Counted from the stretch's first letter, positions 18,317 to 27,352 are shown. The stretch is 64,000 nt of DNA from Dyella caseinilytica (GCF_016865235.1 NZ_CP064030.1:3472001-3536000); one strand, 5' to 3'. Numbers and translations: made by a program. Notes: generated by a model from the sequence alone, not told the origin.

Positions 18317-18434
18317 ACAACCTCACTACGTACCGGCATCGCGCGGGATGACGAGCCGGAAGACACCGAAAGTATCGCACAGCGATCGTAAAGGACTCTT
18401 CAAATGCTGGACGAATGATGTGTCAGCCGATGTA

Positions 18435-19376
18435 TCAGCCGCGTGGATGATGTTGGGCGTGCAGGCGCTTCAATCCTTCCTTGGCGACCAGCGTATAAAT
18501 TTGCGTCGTGCTCAGGGCGCTGTGTCCCAGCAGCATCTGCAGGGCGCGCAGGTCCGCACCGTGGTTGAGCAAATGGGTAGCGAAGGAATGCCGCAGCACA
18601 TGCGGCGAAATGCGCTTGGCATTGATGCCCACCGTGACGGCGTAACGCTTCACAAGCGTCCAGAACATCTGGCGGGTCATACCTTCCCCGCGCTTACTCA
18701 AGAACAGAGCGTGTGGCTGCCGCCCCTTGGCCAGCACCGGGCGCGCCTGCGTCAGATACGCCTGAATCCGTTCGAGTGCGACTTCACCCACCGGCACCAG
18801 CCGATCTTTGCCACCTTTGCCCGTCACGCGCAGCACACCCTGGCGGGGATTCAAGGCCGCAAGCGGCAGTTCCACCAACTCGGACACGCGCAGGCCCGAG
18901 GCGTACATCAGCTCGAACATGGCCCGGTCACGCAAGCCCAGCGTCGTGCTGACGTCCGGCGCATCGAGCAGACCTTCCACTTCACGTTCTGCCAGCGCCT
19001 TAGGCAGGCTGCGCGGCATTTTGGGGCGCTCGATCAGCAGGGTCGGATCGTCAAAACCGGGCTCGTTGCGAACCAACGACGCATAAAAGCGGCGAAATGC
19101 CGATTGCCGCCGCGCCATCGATCGCACGGCTACCGGCTGCGATCCGTGGAAGGCGGACAGATCCTCGCGCCGCGCGGTGCGCAGGGTTCGTCCGCGCGTA
19201 GCGAGCCAGCGGGCCAGCGTCTGCAGATCCTGGCGGTAGGCTTCAAGAGTACGTTCGGCCAGGCCGTCCTCTGACCAGACGCGCTCAACGAAGACTGCAA
19301 TCTCCTGCTCATCGGCTTCGGCGATGCTGGTTTGGCCTTCCTGGCTGATTTGCTCTTTACGGTTGCTTGCTTTCAT
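18435..19376 (-). CDS. xerD: Site-specific tyrosine recombinase XerD
   Basis: Resolves chromosome dimers at dif with XerC and FtsK. The N-terminal SAM-like core-binding domain is followed by the catalytic domain with all tyrosine-recombinase residues. These are Arg in ASGLRVSELV, Lys in TGKGGKDRLVPV, HVLRHSFATHL, LLGHSALSTTQIY with the nucleophile Tyr, and the C-terminal KEGLKRLHAQHHPRG typical of XerD. The start is uncertain: ATG 19376 (313 residues), ATG 19394 and TTG 19412 are all in frame, and none has a good Shine-Dalgarno. The usual XerD length of about 300 favours the shortest. This is the housekeeping recombinase, not an integrase of a mobile element. Confidence 0.94.
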   Translation of the reverse strand: MKASNRKEQISQEGQTSIAEADEQEIAVFVERVWSEDGLAERTLEAYRQDLQTLARWLATRGRTLRTARREDLSAFHGSQPVAVRSMARRQSAFRRFYASLVRNEPGFDDPTLLIERPKMPRSLPKALAEREVEGLLDAPDVSTTLGLRDRAMFELMYASGLRVSELVELPLAALNPRQGVLRVTGKGGKDRLVPVGEVALERIQAYLTQARPVLAKGRQPHALFLSKRGEGMTRQMFWTLVKRYAVTVGINAKRISPHVLRHSFATHLLNHGADLRALQMLLGHSALSTTQIYTLVAKEGLKRLHAQHHPRG

Positions 19377-19420
19377 GCGCACGATGCTGGGCATTGCGCG
19401 AGCGTCTTGCAAGCTGATCT

Positions 19421-19921
19421 ATGACTGAGACTGAAACGACAAACATGATGTGCCCGCTGTGGCGGCGGCTGCTCGCCCTGGTCTACGACCTGGTCGCCGT
19501 GCTGGCGATCGTGATGGTGGTCGGCCTGCTTTGCGAACTCGTCACAGGTGGCCGACTGATCACGACAGGCTCACAGGTGCATATCGCCTGGTGGTATCAG
19601 CCTCTGCAAGCGCTGGTCGTTGCCGCTTATTTCGCTGTGTCTTGGCTGCGCGGCGGTCAGACGCTGGGAATGCGACCCTGGCGTATCCGCATCACTGCAA
19701 ATGGCGGCGCGCCGCTGTCGGTGCGGCAGAGCCTGGTGCGGGTCGTGGTTGCCGCCCTGCCCTTGCTGCTGCTTTTGCTGGCGCCGCAGATTGGCCTCAA
19801 ACCAACGCTTTGGGCGATGGCGGGCGCTTGGGGCCTGTGGTTTGCCGCGGCCCTGTTTGGCGTCCGTTGTCAGGCTGTGCACGACCTCGTGGCGGGGACC
19901 GAGATTCGCCGGATCGGGTGA
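19421..19921 (+). CDS. RDD family membrane protein
   Basis: A 166-residue protein with three to four hydrophobic helices. The RDD signature is present in modified form: PLWRRLLALVYDLVAVLAIV at residues 12-31, TLGMRPWRIRI at about 83-93, and RCQAVHDLVAGTEI near the end (the usual HD...GT end block). RDD proteins are thought to act as small membrane transporters or scaffolds; function is unknown. It is divergent from xerD. An internal ATG at 19445 is an alternative start; neither shows a strong ribosome-binding site. Confidence 0.85.
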   Translation: MTETETTNMMCPLWRRLLALVYDLVAVLAIVMVVGLLCELVTGGRLITTGSQVHIAWWYQPLQALVVAAYFAVSWLRGGQTLGMRPWRIRITANGGAPLSVRQSLVRVVVAALPLLLLLLAPQIGLKPTLWAMAGAWGLWFAAALFGVRCQAVHDLVAGTEIRRIG

Positions 19922-20061
19922 AATTCAGCCGTTTCACACCAGCCTGATACAGCGGCATTGCAAGCTATTGATTCATAAGGATCTCATAGCCTGTCGCACT
20001 GCAGCAATTTATGCCACAACCAGTTATCATGCTGCTTTGAAAGAATCCTGGTCTGCCCGCC

Positions 20062-21330
20062 ATGCTTTACCAACTTCATGAATGGCAACGTGCCTTCCTC
20101 GGCCCGCTGAGCTATTACGCCGAAGCCAGCGCCCGGATGCTCACTGACTCCAGCAGCCCCCTGGCCCAGCTCCCAGGCGCGCAGCGCATGGCTGCCGGCT
20201 ATGAGCTGATCCACCGCCTGGGCAAGGATTACGAGAAGCCGGCCTTCGGCATCCATAGCATCACCAATCCTCAAGGCAACCAGATCGCCATCGTCGAACG
20301 CGTGGATCTGGAAACCCCGTTCTGTGAGCTGCGTCGCTTCAAGCGCTTCAGCGACGATCCGGAAACCATCGAGAAGATGAAGAACGAGCCGGTGGTGCTG
20401 GTAGTCGCACCGCTGTCCGGTCATCACGCTACGTTGCTGCGCGATACCGTGCGCACGCTGTTGCTCGACCACAAGGTCTACATCACCGACTGGACCGACG
20501 CGCGCATGATTCCGGCGTCGGCCGGTCCGTTCCATCTGGACGACTACGTCGCGACCATCGAGCAGTTCATTCGCCACATCGGCGCCGAGTCGCTGCACGT
20601 CATTTCCGTATGCCAACCCACGGTGCCGGTGCTGGCGGCTATCTCGCTGATGGCTGCACGCGGCGAAGCCACGCCGCGCAGCATGACCATGATGGGCGGC
20701 CCGATCGATCCACGCCGCAGCCCGACCCAGGTCAACAGCCTGGCCACGACCCAGCCGCTGAGCTGGTTCAAGGGCAACGTGATCCACACCGTGCCCACCA
20801 ACTACCCGGGCCACGGGCGCGAGGTCTATCCAGGCTTTCTGCAACACGCAGGCTTCATCGCGATGAACCCGGGCCGCCATCTGAATTCGCACTGGGATTT
20901 CTATCTCAACCTGCTGCGCGGCGATCTGGACGATGCGCAGTCGCACCGCAAGTTCTACGACGAATACAACGCCGTGCTGGACATGCCTGCCGAGTACTAC
21001 CTCGACACCATCAGCACCGTATTCCAGCAATTCCTACTGCCGCGTGGATTGTGGGATGTGAACGGCGAGCGCGTGAATCCCGGCGCGATCAAGCGCACCA
21101 GCCTGCTGACTATCGAAGGTGAGCTGGACGATATCTCCGGCATCGGCCAAACCGAAGCCGCGCACGATCTATGCACCGGCATTCCGTCAACGCGGCGTGC
21201 GCACAGGGTGATTGAAGGTGCTGGACATTACGGCATCTTCAGTGGACGCCGCTGGCGTGAAGTGGTGTATCCGCAGGTGCGCGACTTTATTCGTCGCTCG
21301 GATCTGGCGCTGGTATCGAAGCGGGCTTGA
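20062..21330 (+). CDS. phaZ: Intracellular poly(3-hydroxybutyrate) depolymerase
   Basis: A 422-residue alpha/beta-hydrolase closely matching the PhaZ1-type intracellular PHB depolymerases. The nucleophile is Cys184 in HVISVCQPTVPVLAA, in place of the usual Ser. The family Asp is in LLTIEGELDDISGIGQ and the catalytic His in EGAGHYGIFSG. It degrades stored native PHB granules to oligomers. No PHA synthase, phasin, thiolase or reductase gene is in the window. The protein has no signal peptide, consistent with a cytosolic granule enzyme. An 18-bp perfect inverted repeat lies 56 bases past the stop. Confidence 0.92.
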   Translation: MLYQLHEWQRAFLGPLSYYAEASARMLTDSSSPLAQLPGAQRMAAGYELIHRLGKDYEKPAFGIHSITNPQGNQIAIVERVDLETPFCELRRFKRFSDDPETIEKMKNEPVVLVVAPLSGHHATLLRDTVRTLLLDHKVYITDWTDARMIPASAGPFHLDDYVATIEQFIRHIGAESLHVISVCQPTVPVLAAISLMAARGEATPRSMTMMGGPIDPRRSPTQVNSLATTQPLSWFKGNVIHTVPTNYPGHGREVYPGFLQHAGFIAMNPGRHLNSHWDFYLNLLRGDLDDAQSHRKFYDEYNAVLDMPAEYYLDTISTVFQQFLLPRGLWDVNGERVNPGAIKRTSLLTIEGELDDISGIGQTEAAHDLCTGIPSTRRAHRVIEGAGHYGIFSGRRWREVVYPQVRDFIRRSDLALVSKRA

Positions 21331-21386
21331 TCTGATTAGGCGAGCTTCAGAGACTCAAGCACCCCATGCTCCTGATGGCCCATCTC

Positions 21387-21428
21387 ACCACATCGTCATT
21401 CCGGAGCAGGCCGGAATGACGATGTGGT
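21387..21428. repeat. 18-bp perfect inverted repeat between convergent genes
   Basis: ACCACATCGTCATTCCGG (21387-21404) pairs without mismatch with its complement at 21411-21428 over the loop AGCAGG. The core TCATTCCGG belongs to the TCATCCCGG-type dispersed palindrome family seen elsewhere in the window. Position between the ends of phaZ and ltaE suggests it works as a bidirectional terminator, though no T-tract follows. Confidence 0.75.
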
Positions 21429-21467
21429 AGCAACGTCCATCTGGCAAGATGGCAATTCTCGACGAAT

Positions 21468-22484
21468 TTAATCGGCGAAAAACGCCCTGAACGCATCGAT
21501 CACGCGTTTCACGCCAGCATCATCAATATCCAAGTGCGTCACCAATCGCAGTGTCGGCAGATAGCCAATGCTGATACGCACTTGTGCTGCGCGCAGATGC
21601 GCATCCAGCTCCCGCAAGCGCGCCTGTGGCACATCGACGAACACCATGTTGGTATGCAGGCCAAGCAGTTTCACGCCGGGAATATCGCGCAAGCCATCAG
21701 CCAGACGCGCCGCACGCGCATGATCGTCGGCCAGACGTCCTACATGATGATCCAACGCATAAAGACAGGCGGCTGCCAACATGCCGGCTTGACGCCAGCC
21801 GCCGCCAGCGACCTTGCGCCAACGCCGTGCCTTGTCGATCAGGGCTGACGAACCCACCAGCACCGAACCGACAGGGGCACCCAGTCCTTTCGAGAGACAA
21901 ATCGACACACTGTCGAAATGCTTGGCAATCTCGCGAGCGGGCACACCCTTGGCAACTGCCGCGTTGTAAAGCCGCGCCCCGTCCAGGTGCAGTGCAAGTC
22001 CGCGCTCACGAGTGACGTCGTGCGCAGCCTGCAAGTAATCCATCGGCAACACACGCCCATGCCAGGTGTTTTCCAACGCGAGTAGGCGCGTGCGCGCAAA
22101 ATGCGGATCGATCGGCTTGATGGCCGCTGCCACTTTGTCCAATGGCAGCGAACCATCGACGTCATGCGCAATCGGTTGCGGCTGGATCGAACCCAGTACC
22201 GCCGCACCGCCACCTTCGAACTTGTAGGTGTGCGCATCGGCACCGACGATATATTCGTCGCCACGTTCGCAATGCGACATCAAAGCCAGGAGATTGGATT
22301 GCGTGCCGGAGGGCACGAACAGGCCCGCCTCGAAACCCAGGTCACCGGCAAGGCGCTGTTGCAAGGCATTAACGGTGGGATCTTCGCCATAGACATCATC
22401 GCCGACGTCGGCATCCAGCATCGCGGCGCGCATCGCCTGCGTCGGCTTGGTGACCGTATCGCTGCGCAAGTCGACCCAATCCAT
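21468..22484 (-). CDS. ltaE: Low-specificity L-threonine aldolase
   Basis: A 338-residue PLP enzyme that cleaves L-threonine and allo-threonine to glycine and acetaldehyde. The N-terminus has the family block DLRSDTVTKPTQAMRAAM followed by VGDDVYGEDPTVN. The PLP lysine is in SICLSKGLGAPVGSVLVG, and HLDGARLYNAAVA carries the Asp that contacts the cofactor. Length and order match LtaE. It is a stand-alone minus-strand gene facing phaZ. Confidence 0.94.
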   Translation of the reverse strand: MDWVDLRSDTVTKPTQAMRAAMLDADVGDDVYGEDPTVNALQQRLAGDLGFEAGLFVPSGTQSNLLALMSHCERGDEYIVGADAHTYKFEGGGAAVLGSIQPQPIAHDVDGSLPLDKVAAAIKPIDPHFARTRLLALENTWHGRVLPMDYLQAAHDVTRERGLALHLDGARLYNAAVAKGVPAREIAKHFDSVSICLSKGLGAPVGSVLVGSSALIDKARRWRKVAGGGWRQAGMLAAACLYALDHHVGRLADDHARAARLADGLRDIPGVKLLGLHTNMVFVDVPQARLRELDAHLRAAQVRISIGYLPTLRLVTHLDIDDAGVKRVIDAFRAFFAD

Positions 22485-22550
22485 GACCTACCTCTTTAGA
22501 TGACGAAGGGATGGATCACTTTGCCGCCCGCGACGGCAATCGGCAAGCGA

Positions 22551-23003
22551 TCAGGCGGGGCTTATCGCCTCTCGCCATAAAGCGGGCGGAAGGATGACAA
22601 AAAGACCCTCCCGTTTCGTACGTCGGGCAAGCTGCAGCAGCGCATCGTCGCGTGTCAGCAGGGCGATCGCACCGGATTGCTGCGCCAGCTCGAGAAATTT
22701 CTGGTCATCGGGATCGCGGCAGCGCGGCAAGCGGATCTCGCTTTGCACATCTGCAACCGGGGGCACGCAGCGCACCCAGGTGTCGAATATCTCCGCGGCT
22801 TGCGTACGGCGCTCGTCTGTCAATGCCAGTTGCGGATAAGTCAGCACGGACTGCCATTCCGCACGGCAGTCCTCACGTGTGACCAGCTCGACATCACCCG
22901 CACGCACAGCGGCAAACAGCGATATGCACTGCGGGTCACCGAACACGAACAGATCCAGGCAGACGTTCGTGTCCAGGACAAAGCGCGGCGGTGAAGGCGA
23001 CAT
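22551..23003 (-). CDS. PIN-domain putative ribonuclease (COG1569-like)
   Basis: A 150-residue PIN-fold protein: the N-terminal acidic motif FVLDTNVCLDLFVFGD (Asp11), a central Glu-containing helix (TREDCRAEWQSVL), and the C-terminal acidic cluster CRDPDDQKFLELA then ALLTRDDALL. This matches the 'toxin component, PIN family' group, most members of which lack proven toxicity. The ATG at 23003 is chosen; an upstream extension would run into lptG. No antitoxin gene is visible on either side. It starts 13 bases after the lptG stop on the same strand, so it is probably cotranscribed with lptFG. The start codon sits in a 14-bp palindrome (22996-23009). Confidence 0.85.
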   Translation of the reverse strand: MSPSPPRFVLDTNVCLDLFVFGDPQCISLFAAVRAGDVELVTREDCRAEWQSVLTYPQLALTDERRTQAAEIFDTWVRCVPPVADVQSEIRLPRCRDPDDQKFLELAQQSGAIALLTRDDALLQLARRTKREGLFVILPPALWREAISPA

Positions 23004-23016
23004 GTCGCCGCCTACG

Positions 23017-24120
23017 CTAGGCGTGCTTGCGGAAGTAATACCAGCCGACCCCGGCCAGCAGCATCGCCGGCAGAATATTCGCCAGCAACGGTGGAATACC
23101 ATACACGGTACCGAAGCTTACGATCGCCTTCTGCACGAAATACCAGCCGATCGCCAGGATCATGCCCATGAAGATGCGCTTGCCCAAGCCGCCCGATCGC
23201 AAAGCACCAAACGCGAACGGCATGGAGCACAGCACCAGCACCAGCACATTGACGGGATACATCACGCGGCTCCACAGCGGAATCTCATAAGGCCGCGTGT
23301 TTTCGCTGTTCTTCTTCTTGTAGTCGATGATGTGCTCAAGATCGCGTACCGCCAGATACTGCGGCTGGACCAGCGATTGCTGCAGCACCTCCGGATCCAG
23401 CTTGGAATCCCAGCGCTCGTTGGCGGACACCTGACTATGCACGCCCTTGTCGTCGACCGTGCTGGTACGCACCTTGTCGAGCACCCACTCCTTGCCGACC
23501 TGCTCAGCCGTGTTGGCCTGGTCGAAACGAGCCAACTGCTGTCCATCCGGCGTGAGGGTGAACACACGCACATCGATCAGCTGCACGTAAGAATGATCGC
23601 CTGCAGTACGCAGCGTGCTGTTTTTCGCGTTGATGATGCGATCGCCATCGCGTGCCCACAGGCCGCTGCTGGTCATGCCCATGTTGCCGTTGGAACGAAG
23701 GCGCAACTCAAGCGCGTTTGCCTGCTGATCGCCCCACGGACCGACCGTCTCGCCCATGATCACCACGCCGGTCACCAGCACCGCCACGATCCCGACCGCC
23801 GACACCGCGATGCGCAGACGCGACATGCCGGCGGCGCGCAGAGCCGTCAGCTCGCCCGTGGAAGCCAGGCCGCCGAGGCCCAGCAGACCGCCGATCAGCG
23901 AGGCGAAGGTAAACATCTCGTACATGCGGCGCGGAATCGTCACCACTACGTAGAAAATCGCATTGCTCAGCGTGTAGCCGTTACGACCGATGTAACCGAG
24001 CTGGCGCACGAACTGCATCATCGCGTCCAGACCGATCAGCACCAGCCAGACCAGCAGCATCGAACCGAGCACGGTGACGCCGATCAGCCAATCCACTCGC
24101 TTGATACGCACAGCCACCAT
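23017..24120 (-). CDS. lptG: LPS export permease LptG
   Basis: A 367-residue inner-membrane subunit of the LptB2FG ABC transporter that extracts lipopolysaccharide for transport to the outer membrane. It has the YjgP/YjgQ pattern: helices at the N-terminus (WLIGVTVLGSMLLVWLVLIGLDA), a coupling region FTFASLIGGLLGLGGLASTGELTALRAAGMS, a periplasmic beta-jellyroll in the middle and three C-terminal helices. Its ATG overlaps the lptF stop by one base (TGATG). The ATPase lptB and the bridge genes lptA/lptC are not in the window. Confidence 0.95.
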   Translation of the reverse strand: MVAVRIKRVDWLIGVTVLGSMLLVWLVLIGLDAMMQFVRQLGYIGRNGYTLSNAIFYVVVTIPRRMYEMFTFASLIGGLLGLGGLASTGELTALRAAGMSRLRIAVSAVGIVAVLVTGVVIMGETVGPWGDQQANALELRLRSNGNMGMTSSGLWARDGDRIINAKNSTLRTAGDHSYVQLIDVRVFTLTPDGQQLARFDQANTAEQVGKEWVLDKVRTSTVDDKGVHSQVSANERWDSKLDPEVLQQSLVQPQYLAVRDLEHIIDYKKKNSENTRPYEIPLWSRVMYPVNVLVLVLCSMPFAFGALRSGGLGKRIFMGMILAIGWYFVQKAIVSFGTVYGIPPLLANILPAMLLAGVGWYYFRKHA

Positions 24121-25223
24121 CAGGCGCTCGCCTTGCGCGGCTTGCGCGCGATGTAATGGTTACGGAAAGCCATGGCGGCAATGGCGAACAGCGCCAGGCT
24201 GAGCAACCACATCGGCCACGCATGATGCCAGTGGCCCTTGGCCAACTGACCGCGACACAGTGCCAGCAGGTTGTTGTACACGAAGAAGCCGAGCACCGCG
24301 ATCAGCATGCGCCCATAACGCGGTTCGCGCGGCGTCTGGCGCGACAAGGGGATCGCCATCATCAGTAGCGCGAGTGTCATCATCGGCATCACCGTGCGCC
24401 ATGCGAACTCCGCACGCGCGTCAGGCGTGGGGTTCTTCATCAGATCACTCATGTCCAGGTTATGGATCGGATCGGTGGCGTCATCGGACTGGATCGCGGA
24501 CAGCGCGCTGTCGTTGCGCACGTATTGCATGCGGCGCCAGTTGTCGGCCCCCAGCGGGATTTCGTACTGCCAGCCGGTGCTCAAGGCGAGATAGCGGTCG
24601 CTGGAATCGCTGTTGGAATACAAGTGACCGTTCTTGCCGGTCGCCATCTTCATGGTCAGGCTGCCGTCCTTGTTGGTGCGTTCCTGCGCAATGAAGGTAT
24701 TGCCCAGGACCTGGCCATCGCGGCTGAGGTAATCCACCAGGATGATGCCGCCCTTGCCCGGCAATTCGGTGAAGCGTCCGGCATCGAGACCCGCGGCGAT
24801 GATCGAGCGGTTGGCGGCAGCCACCAGATTGTCCGAGGTGCGCGACGCCAAGGGTCCCAACCACATCGACACCGTGCTGACGGCGACGATCATGGTTGTG
24901 GCGATGATCGAGGCCGGACGCAGCAGGCCGGCCATGCCCATGCCCGAAGACGCCAGCACATGCATCTCGCTTTCACGGTACATGCGGCCGAACGATTGCA
25001 GCACGCCCAGGAAGCCGGCCAGTGGCAACATGGTAGACAGGCTGTCCACCATGTTCAGGCCCAGCACCTGGAACATGACGCTGGCCGGGAAGCTGCCTTT
25101 GGCCACCTGCTCCAGCACGTGCGCAAAGGAGGTGCCAGCCATGATCACCAGCAGCACGATGACTGTGGCGCCTACGGTCTGGCCCAGCTCGCGCAGGAAG
25201 TATCGGTCGAGGATGCTCAGCAT
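24120..25223 (-). CDS. lptF: LPS export permease LptF
   Basis: A 367-residue partner of LptG in the LPS extractor. MLSILDRYFLRELGQTVGAT at the N-terminus is the typical LptF start. MLPLAGFLGVLQSFGRMYRESEMHVLASSGMG is the coupling helix region, a periplasmic jellyroll follows, and the C-terminal helices include YGRMLIAVLGFFVYNNLL. The ATG at 25223 is preferred over an in-frame codon 45 bases upstream because it starts at the conserved sequence. It is divergent from pepA with a 90-base gap, the arrangement found in many gammaproteobacteria. Confidence 0.95.
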   Translation of the reverse strand: MLSILDRYFLRELGQTVGATVIVLLVIMAGTSFAHVLEQVAKGSFPASVMFQVLGLNMVDSLSTMLPLAGFLGVLQSFGRMYRESEMHVLASSGMGMAGLLRPASIIATTMIVAVSTVSMWLGPLASRTSDNLVAAANRSIIAAGLDAGRFTELPGKGGIILVDYLSRDGQVLGNTFIAQERTNKDGSLTMKMATGKNGHLYSNSDSSDRYLALSTGWQYEIPLGADNWRRMQYVRNDSALSAIQSDDATDPIHNLDMSDLMKNPTPDARAEFAWRTVMPMMTLALLMMAIPLSRQTPREPRYGRMLIAVLGFFVYNNLLALCRGQLAKGHWHHAWPMWLLSLALFAIAAMAFRNHYIARKPRKASA

Positions 25224-25313
25224 GCGATAGAATCGTGGGTTCCATGCCTCTCCAGCCGTGGGAGGCAAACCTTAAGTCTAGCCGGTTCGACGTTCGCCGG
25301 CTTCCCGCAGGAA

Positions 25314-26813
25314 ATGACGATGACGCTCCAATTCAGCCTAGGCTCCGCCGCCCCCGAAACCGCCGACACCCCCTGCATCGTGGTCGGCGTCTACGAAAAC
25401 GGCCTGCTCACCAGCGCGGCAGCGCGTGTGGACAGCGCAGCCGGCGGCGCGATCAAGCGCCAGGTGGAAAGCGGTGACATCAACGGCAAGGCGGCGTCCA
25501 CCACCGTGCTGTTCGCGCCGGAAGGCATCAAGGCCAAGCGCGTGCTGGTAATCGGCCTTGGCTCGCAGAAGACCTTCGACGCCGCACGCTTCCAGAAGGT
25601 GAATCTGGAGGCGGTACGCGCGCTCACGCGCCTGCCGATCGACAGTGCCGTCTCGTTCCTGGCTGAAGTCGATGTGCCCGGCCGCGATGTTGCCTGGCGC
25701 GTGCGCACCGCCGCCCTGGCCGCCGACCACGCCGCCTACCGCTACACCGCCACGGTGAAGCCCCGCGACAAGAGCCAGCCGGAACTGGCCAGCCTCGCGT
25801 TCGCCAGTGCTGACAATGCGCAGACAGGCATCGAACAGGCTGCAGCCATCGCCGAAGGCGTGCGCTTTGCGCGCGAACTGGCGAACTTGCCGCCAAACAT
25901 CTGCAATCCAGCGTATATCGCCGAACAGGCCACCCAGTTTGCCGATGCCCATGACAGCGTCAGCTGCAAGGTGCTCGACCATGACGACATGGCACAGCTC
26001 GGCTTCGGTTCGCTGCTTGCGGTCGGCCGTGGTTCGGCCAACAAGCCCAAGCTGGTCATCCTGGAATACAAGGGTGGCGCCGCGGACGAAAAGCCCTATG
26101 CCTTCGTCGGCAAAGGCATCACCTTCGATACCGGCGGCATCAGCCTGAAGCCCGGTCCGGGCATGGAAGAAATGAAGTTCGACATGGGAGGCGCCGCGGG
26201 TGTGCTGGGTGCCTTCGTGTCGGCCGTGAAGATGGGCCTGAAGCTCAACCTGGTGTGCGTGGTACCGGCAGTGGAAAACATGCCCGACGGCGATAGCTAC
26301 CGCCCCAGCGACGTACTGACAAGCCTTTCCGGCATCACCATCGAGGTACTCAACACGGACGCGGAAGGCCGCCTGATTCTGTGCGATGCCCTCACCTACA
26401 CGGCACAAACCTTCCAACCAAAGACGCTGATCGACGCCGCCACGCTCACCGGCGCTTGCGTGATCGCCCTGGGCAAGTACGCCAGCGGCCTGATGAGCAA
26501 GCACGACGATCTCGCCGACGAACTGCTCAGTGCCGGTGAAAACACCCTCGATCGCGCTTGGCGCCTGCCGCTGTGGGATGACTACCAGACCCAACTCGAC
26601 TCCGGCTTCGCGGACGTTGCCAACATCGGCGGCAAGAACGCCGGCGCCATCACCGCGGGCTGCTTCCTGTCGCGCTTTACCGATGGCCAGCGCTGGGCGC
26701 ACCTGGATATCGCAGGCACCGCGTGGGATGAAGGCCGCAAGGGTCTGGCCACAGGCCGTCCGGTGCCGTTGCTGGCGCAGTGGCTGATCGACCGTACCGG
26801 AGACCAGGCATAA
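25314..26813 (+). CDS. pepA: Leucyl aminopeptidase (cytosol aminopeptidase) PepA
   Basis: A 499-residue M17 metallopeptidase that removes N-terminal residues from peptides; in E. coli PepA also binds DNA at cer sites with XerCD. The C-terminal catalytic domain shows FVGKGITFDTGGISLKPG (metal and catalytic Lys), MKFDMGGAAGVLGAF and the signature NTDAEGRLILCDAL (two metal ligands and Arg). ATG 25314 has AGGA just upstream. The long open frame that continues upstream through the lptF antisense strand is an artefact of GC-rich codon bias. Divergent from lptF and followed by holC, as in related genomes. Confidence 0.96.
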   Translation: MTMTLQFSLGSAAPETADTPCIVVGVYENGLLTSAAARVDSAAGGAIKRQVESGDINGKAASTTVLFAPEGIKAKRVLVIGLGSQKTFDAARFQKVNLEAVRALTRLPIDSAVSFLAEVDVPGRDVAWRVRTAALAADHAAYRYTATVKPRDKSQPELASLAFASADNAQTGIEQAAAIAEGVRFARELANLPPNICNPAYIAEQATQFADAHDSVSCKVLDHDDMAQLGFGSLLAVGRGSANKPKLVILEYKGGAADEKPYAFVGKGITFDTGGISLKPGPGMEEMKFDMGGAAGVLGAFVSAVKMGLKLNLVCVVPAVENMPDGDSYRPSDVLTSLSGITIEVLNTDAEGRLILCDALTYTAQTFQPKTLIDAATLTGACVIALGKYASGLMSKHDDLADELLSAGENTLDRAWRLPLWDDYQTQLDSGFADVANIGGKNAGAITAGCFLSRFTDGQRWAHLDIAGTAWDEGRKGLATGRPVPLLAQWLIDRTGDQA

Positions 26814-26897
26814 GGCATCGTTAATCGCGAATGGTGGAAGCGGAGCGCGCTCTGCGTTTCACCATTCGCGGTTATTGAATTCCCGATTCCCATCCCT

Positions 26898-27320
26898 ATG
26901 CCCCGCGCCGACTTCTACCTGATCGCCAAACCACGCTTCAGCGAACAGCCCTTGCTGCTCGTGTGCGAGCTGGCGCGCAAGGCGTTTGCCGCGCAACAGC
27001 CCACGTCGATCCTCACTCGCGATTTCGCGCAGGCCGAAGCGCTCGATGACCTGCTTTGGAGCTTCGACGAAGACGCCTATATTCCGCACCAGCTGGCTGG
27101 CGATGACGATGACGAACACACCGCCGTACTGATCGTACCGCCGGGCATCGACACGTCACTGCGACCGCTGACCATCAATCTGCGCGAACAATGCCCGCAG
27201 AGTTATGGTGATCGCGTGCTGGAAGTGGTTGCCGCCGATCCGGCCGAACGCGAAGGGTCGCGAGTGCGCTGGCGCGAATATCAGCGGCTGGGTTTCGAGG
27301 TGAACAAGTTCGACATGTGA
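26898..27320 (+). CDS. holC: DNA polymerase III chi subunit
   Basis: A 140-residue HolC homologue that links the clamp loader (through psi) to single-stranded DNA-binding protein. The N-terminus MPRADFYLIAKPRFSEQP and the central ALDDLLWSFDEDAYIPHQL are typical, with the conserved C-terminal REYQRLGFEVNKFDM. The pepA-holC order is conserved in gammaproteobacteria, but valS, which usually follows, is absent here; instead a convergent sensor kinase begins. Confidence 0.93.
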   Translation: MPRADFYLIAKPRFSEQPLLLVCELARKAFAAQQPTSILTRDFAQAEALDDLLWSFDEDAYIPHQLAGDDDDEHTAVLIVPPGIDTSLRPLTINLREQCPQSYGDRVLEVVAADPAEREGSRVRWREYQRLGFEVNKFDM

Positions 27321-27321
27321 C

Positions 27322-27343
27322 GCCGGGTTTGCCGTAACCCGGC
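27322..27343. terminator. Hairpin between holC and the hybrid kinase gene
   Basis: GCCGGGTT (27322-27329) pairs perfectly with AACCCGGC (27336-27343) over a 6-base loop in the 32-base gap between two convergent genes. It lacks a clear T-tract on either strand but is well placed to end both transcripts. Confidence 0.55.
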
Positions 27344-27352
27344 TCACTCAGT

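Noticed and set aside
18435..19412. Integrase of a genomic island
   Set aside because: The recombinase has XerD-specific C-terminal features and lies next to dsbC, the housekeeping arrangement; no att sites or phage genes are around.
22879..24156. 425-residue plus-strand frame opposite PIN and lptG
   Set aside because: His/Gln-rich, antisense to LptG, with no family match or start signal.
24462..25313. Long plus-strand frame running through the lptF antisense and into pepA
   Set aside because: It is antisense to a convincing LptF, its composition is a codon-bias artefact, and pepA has its own AGGA-preceded ATG at 25314.
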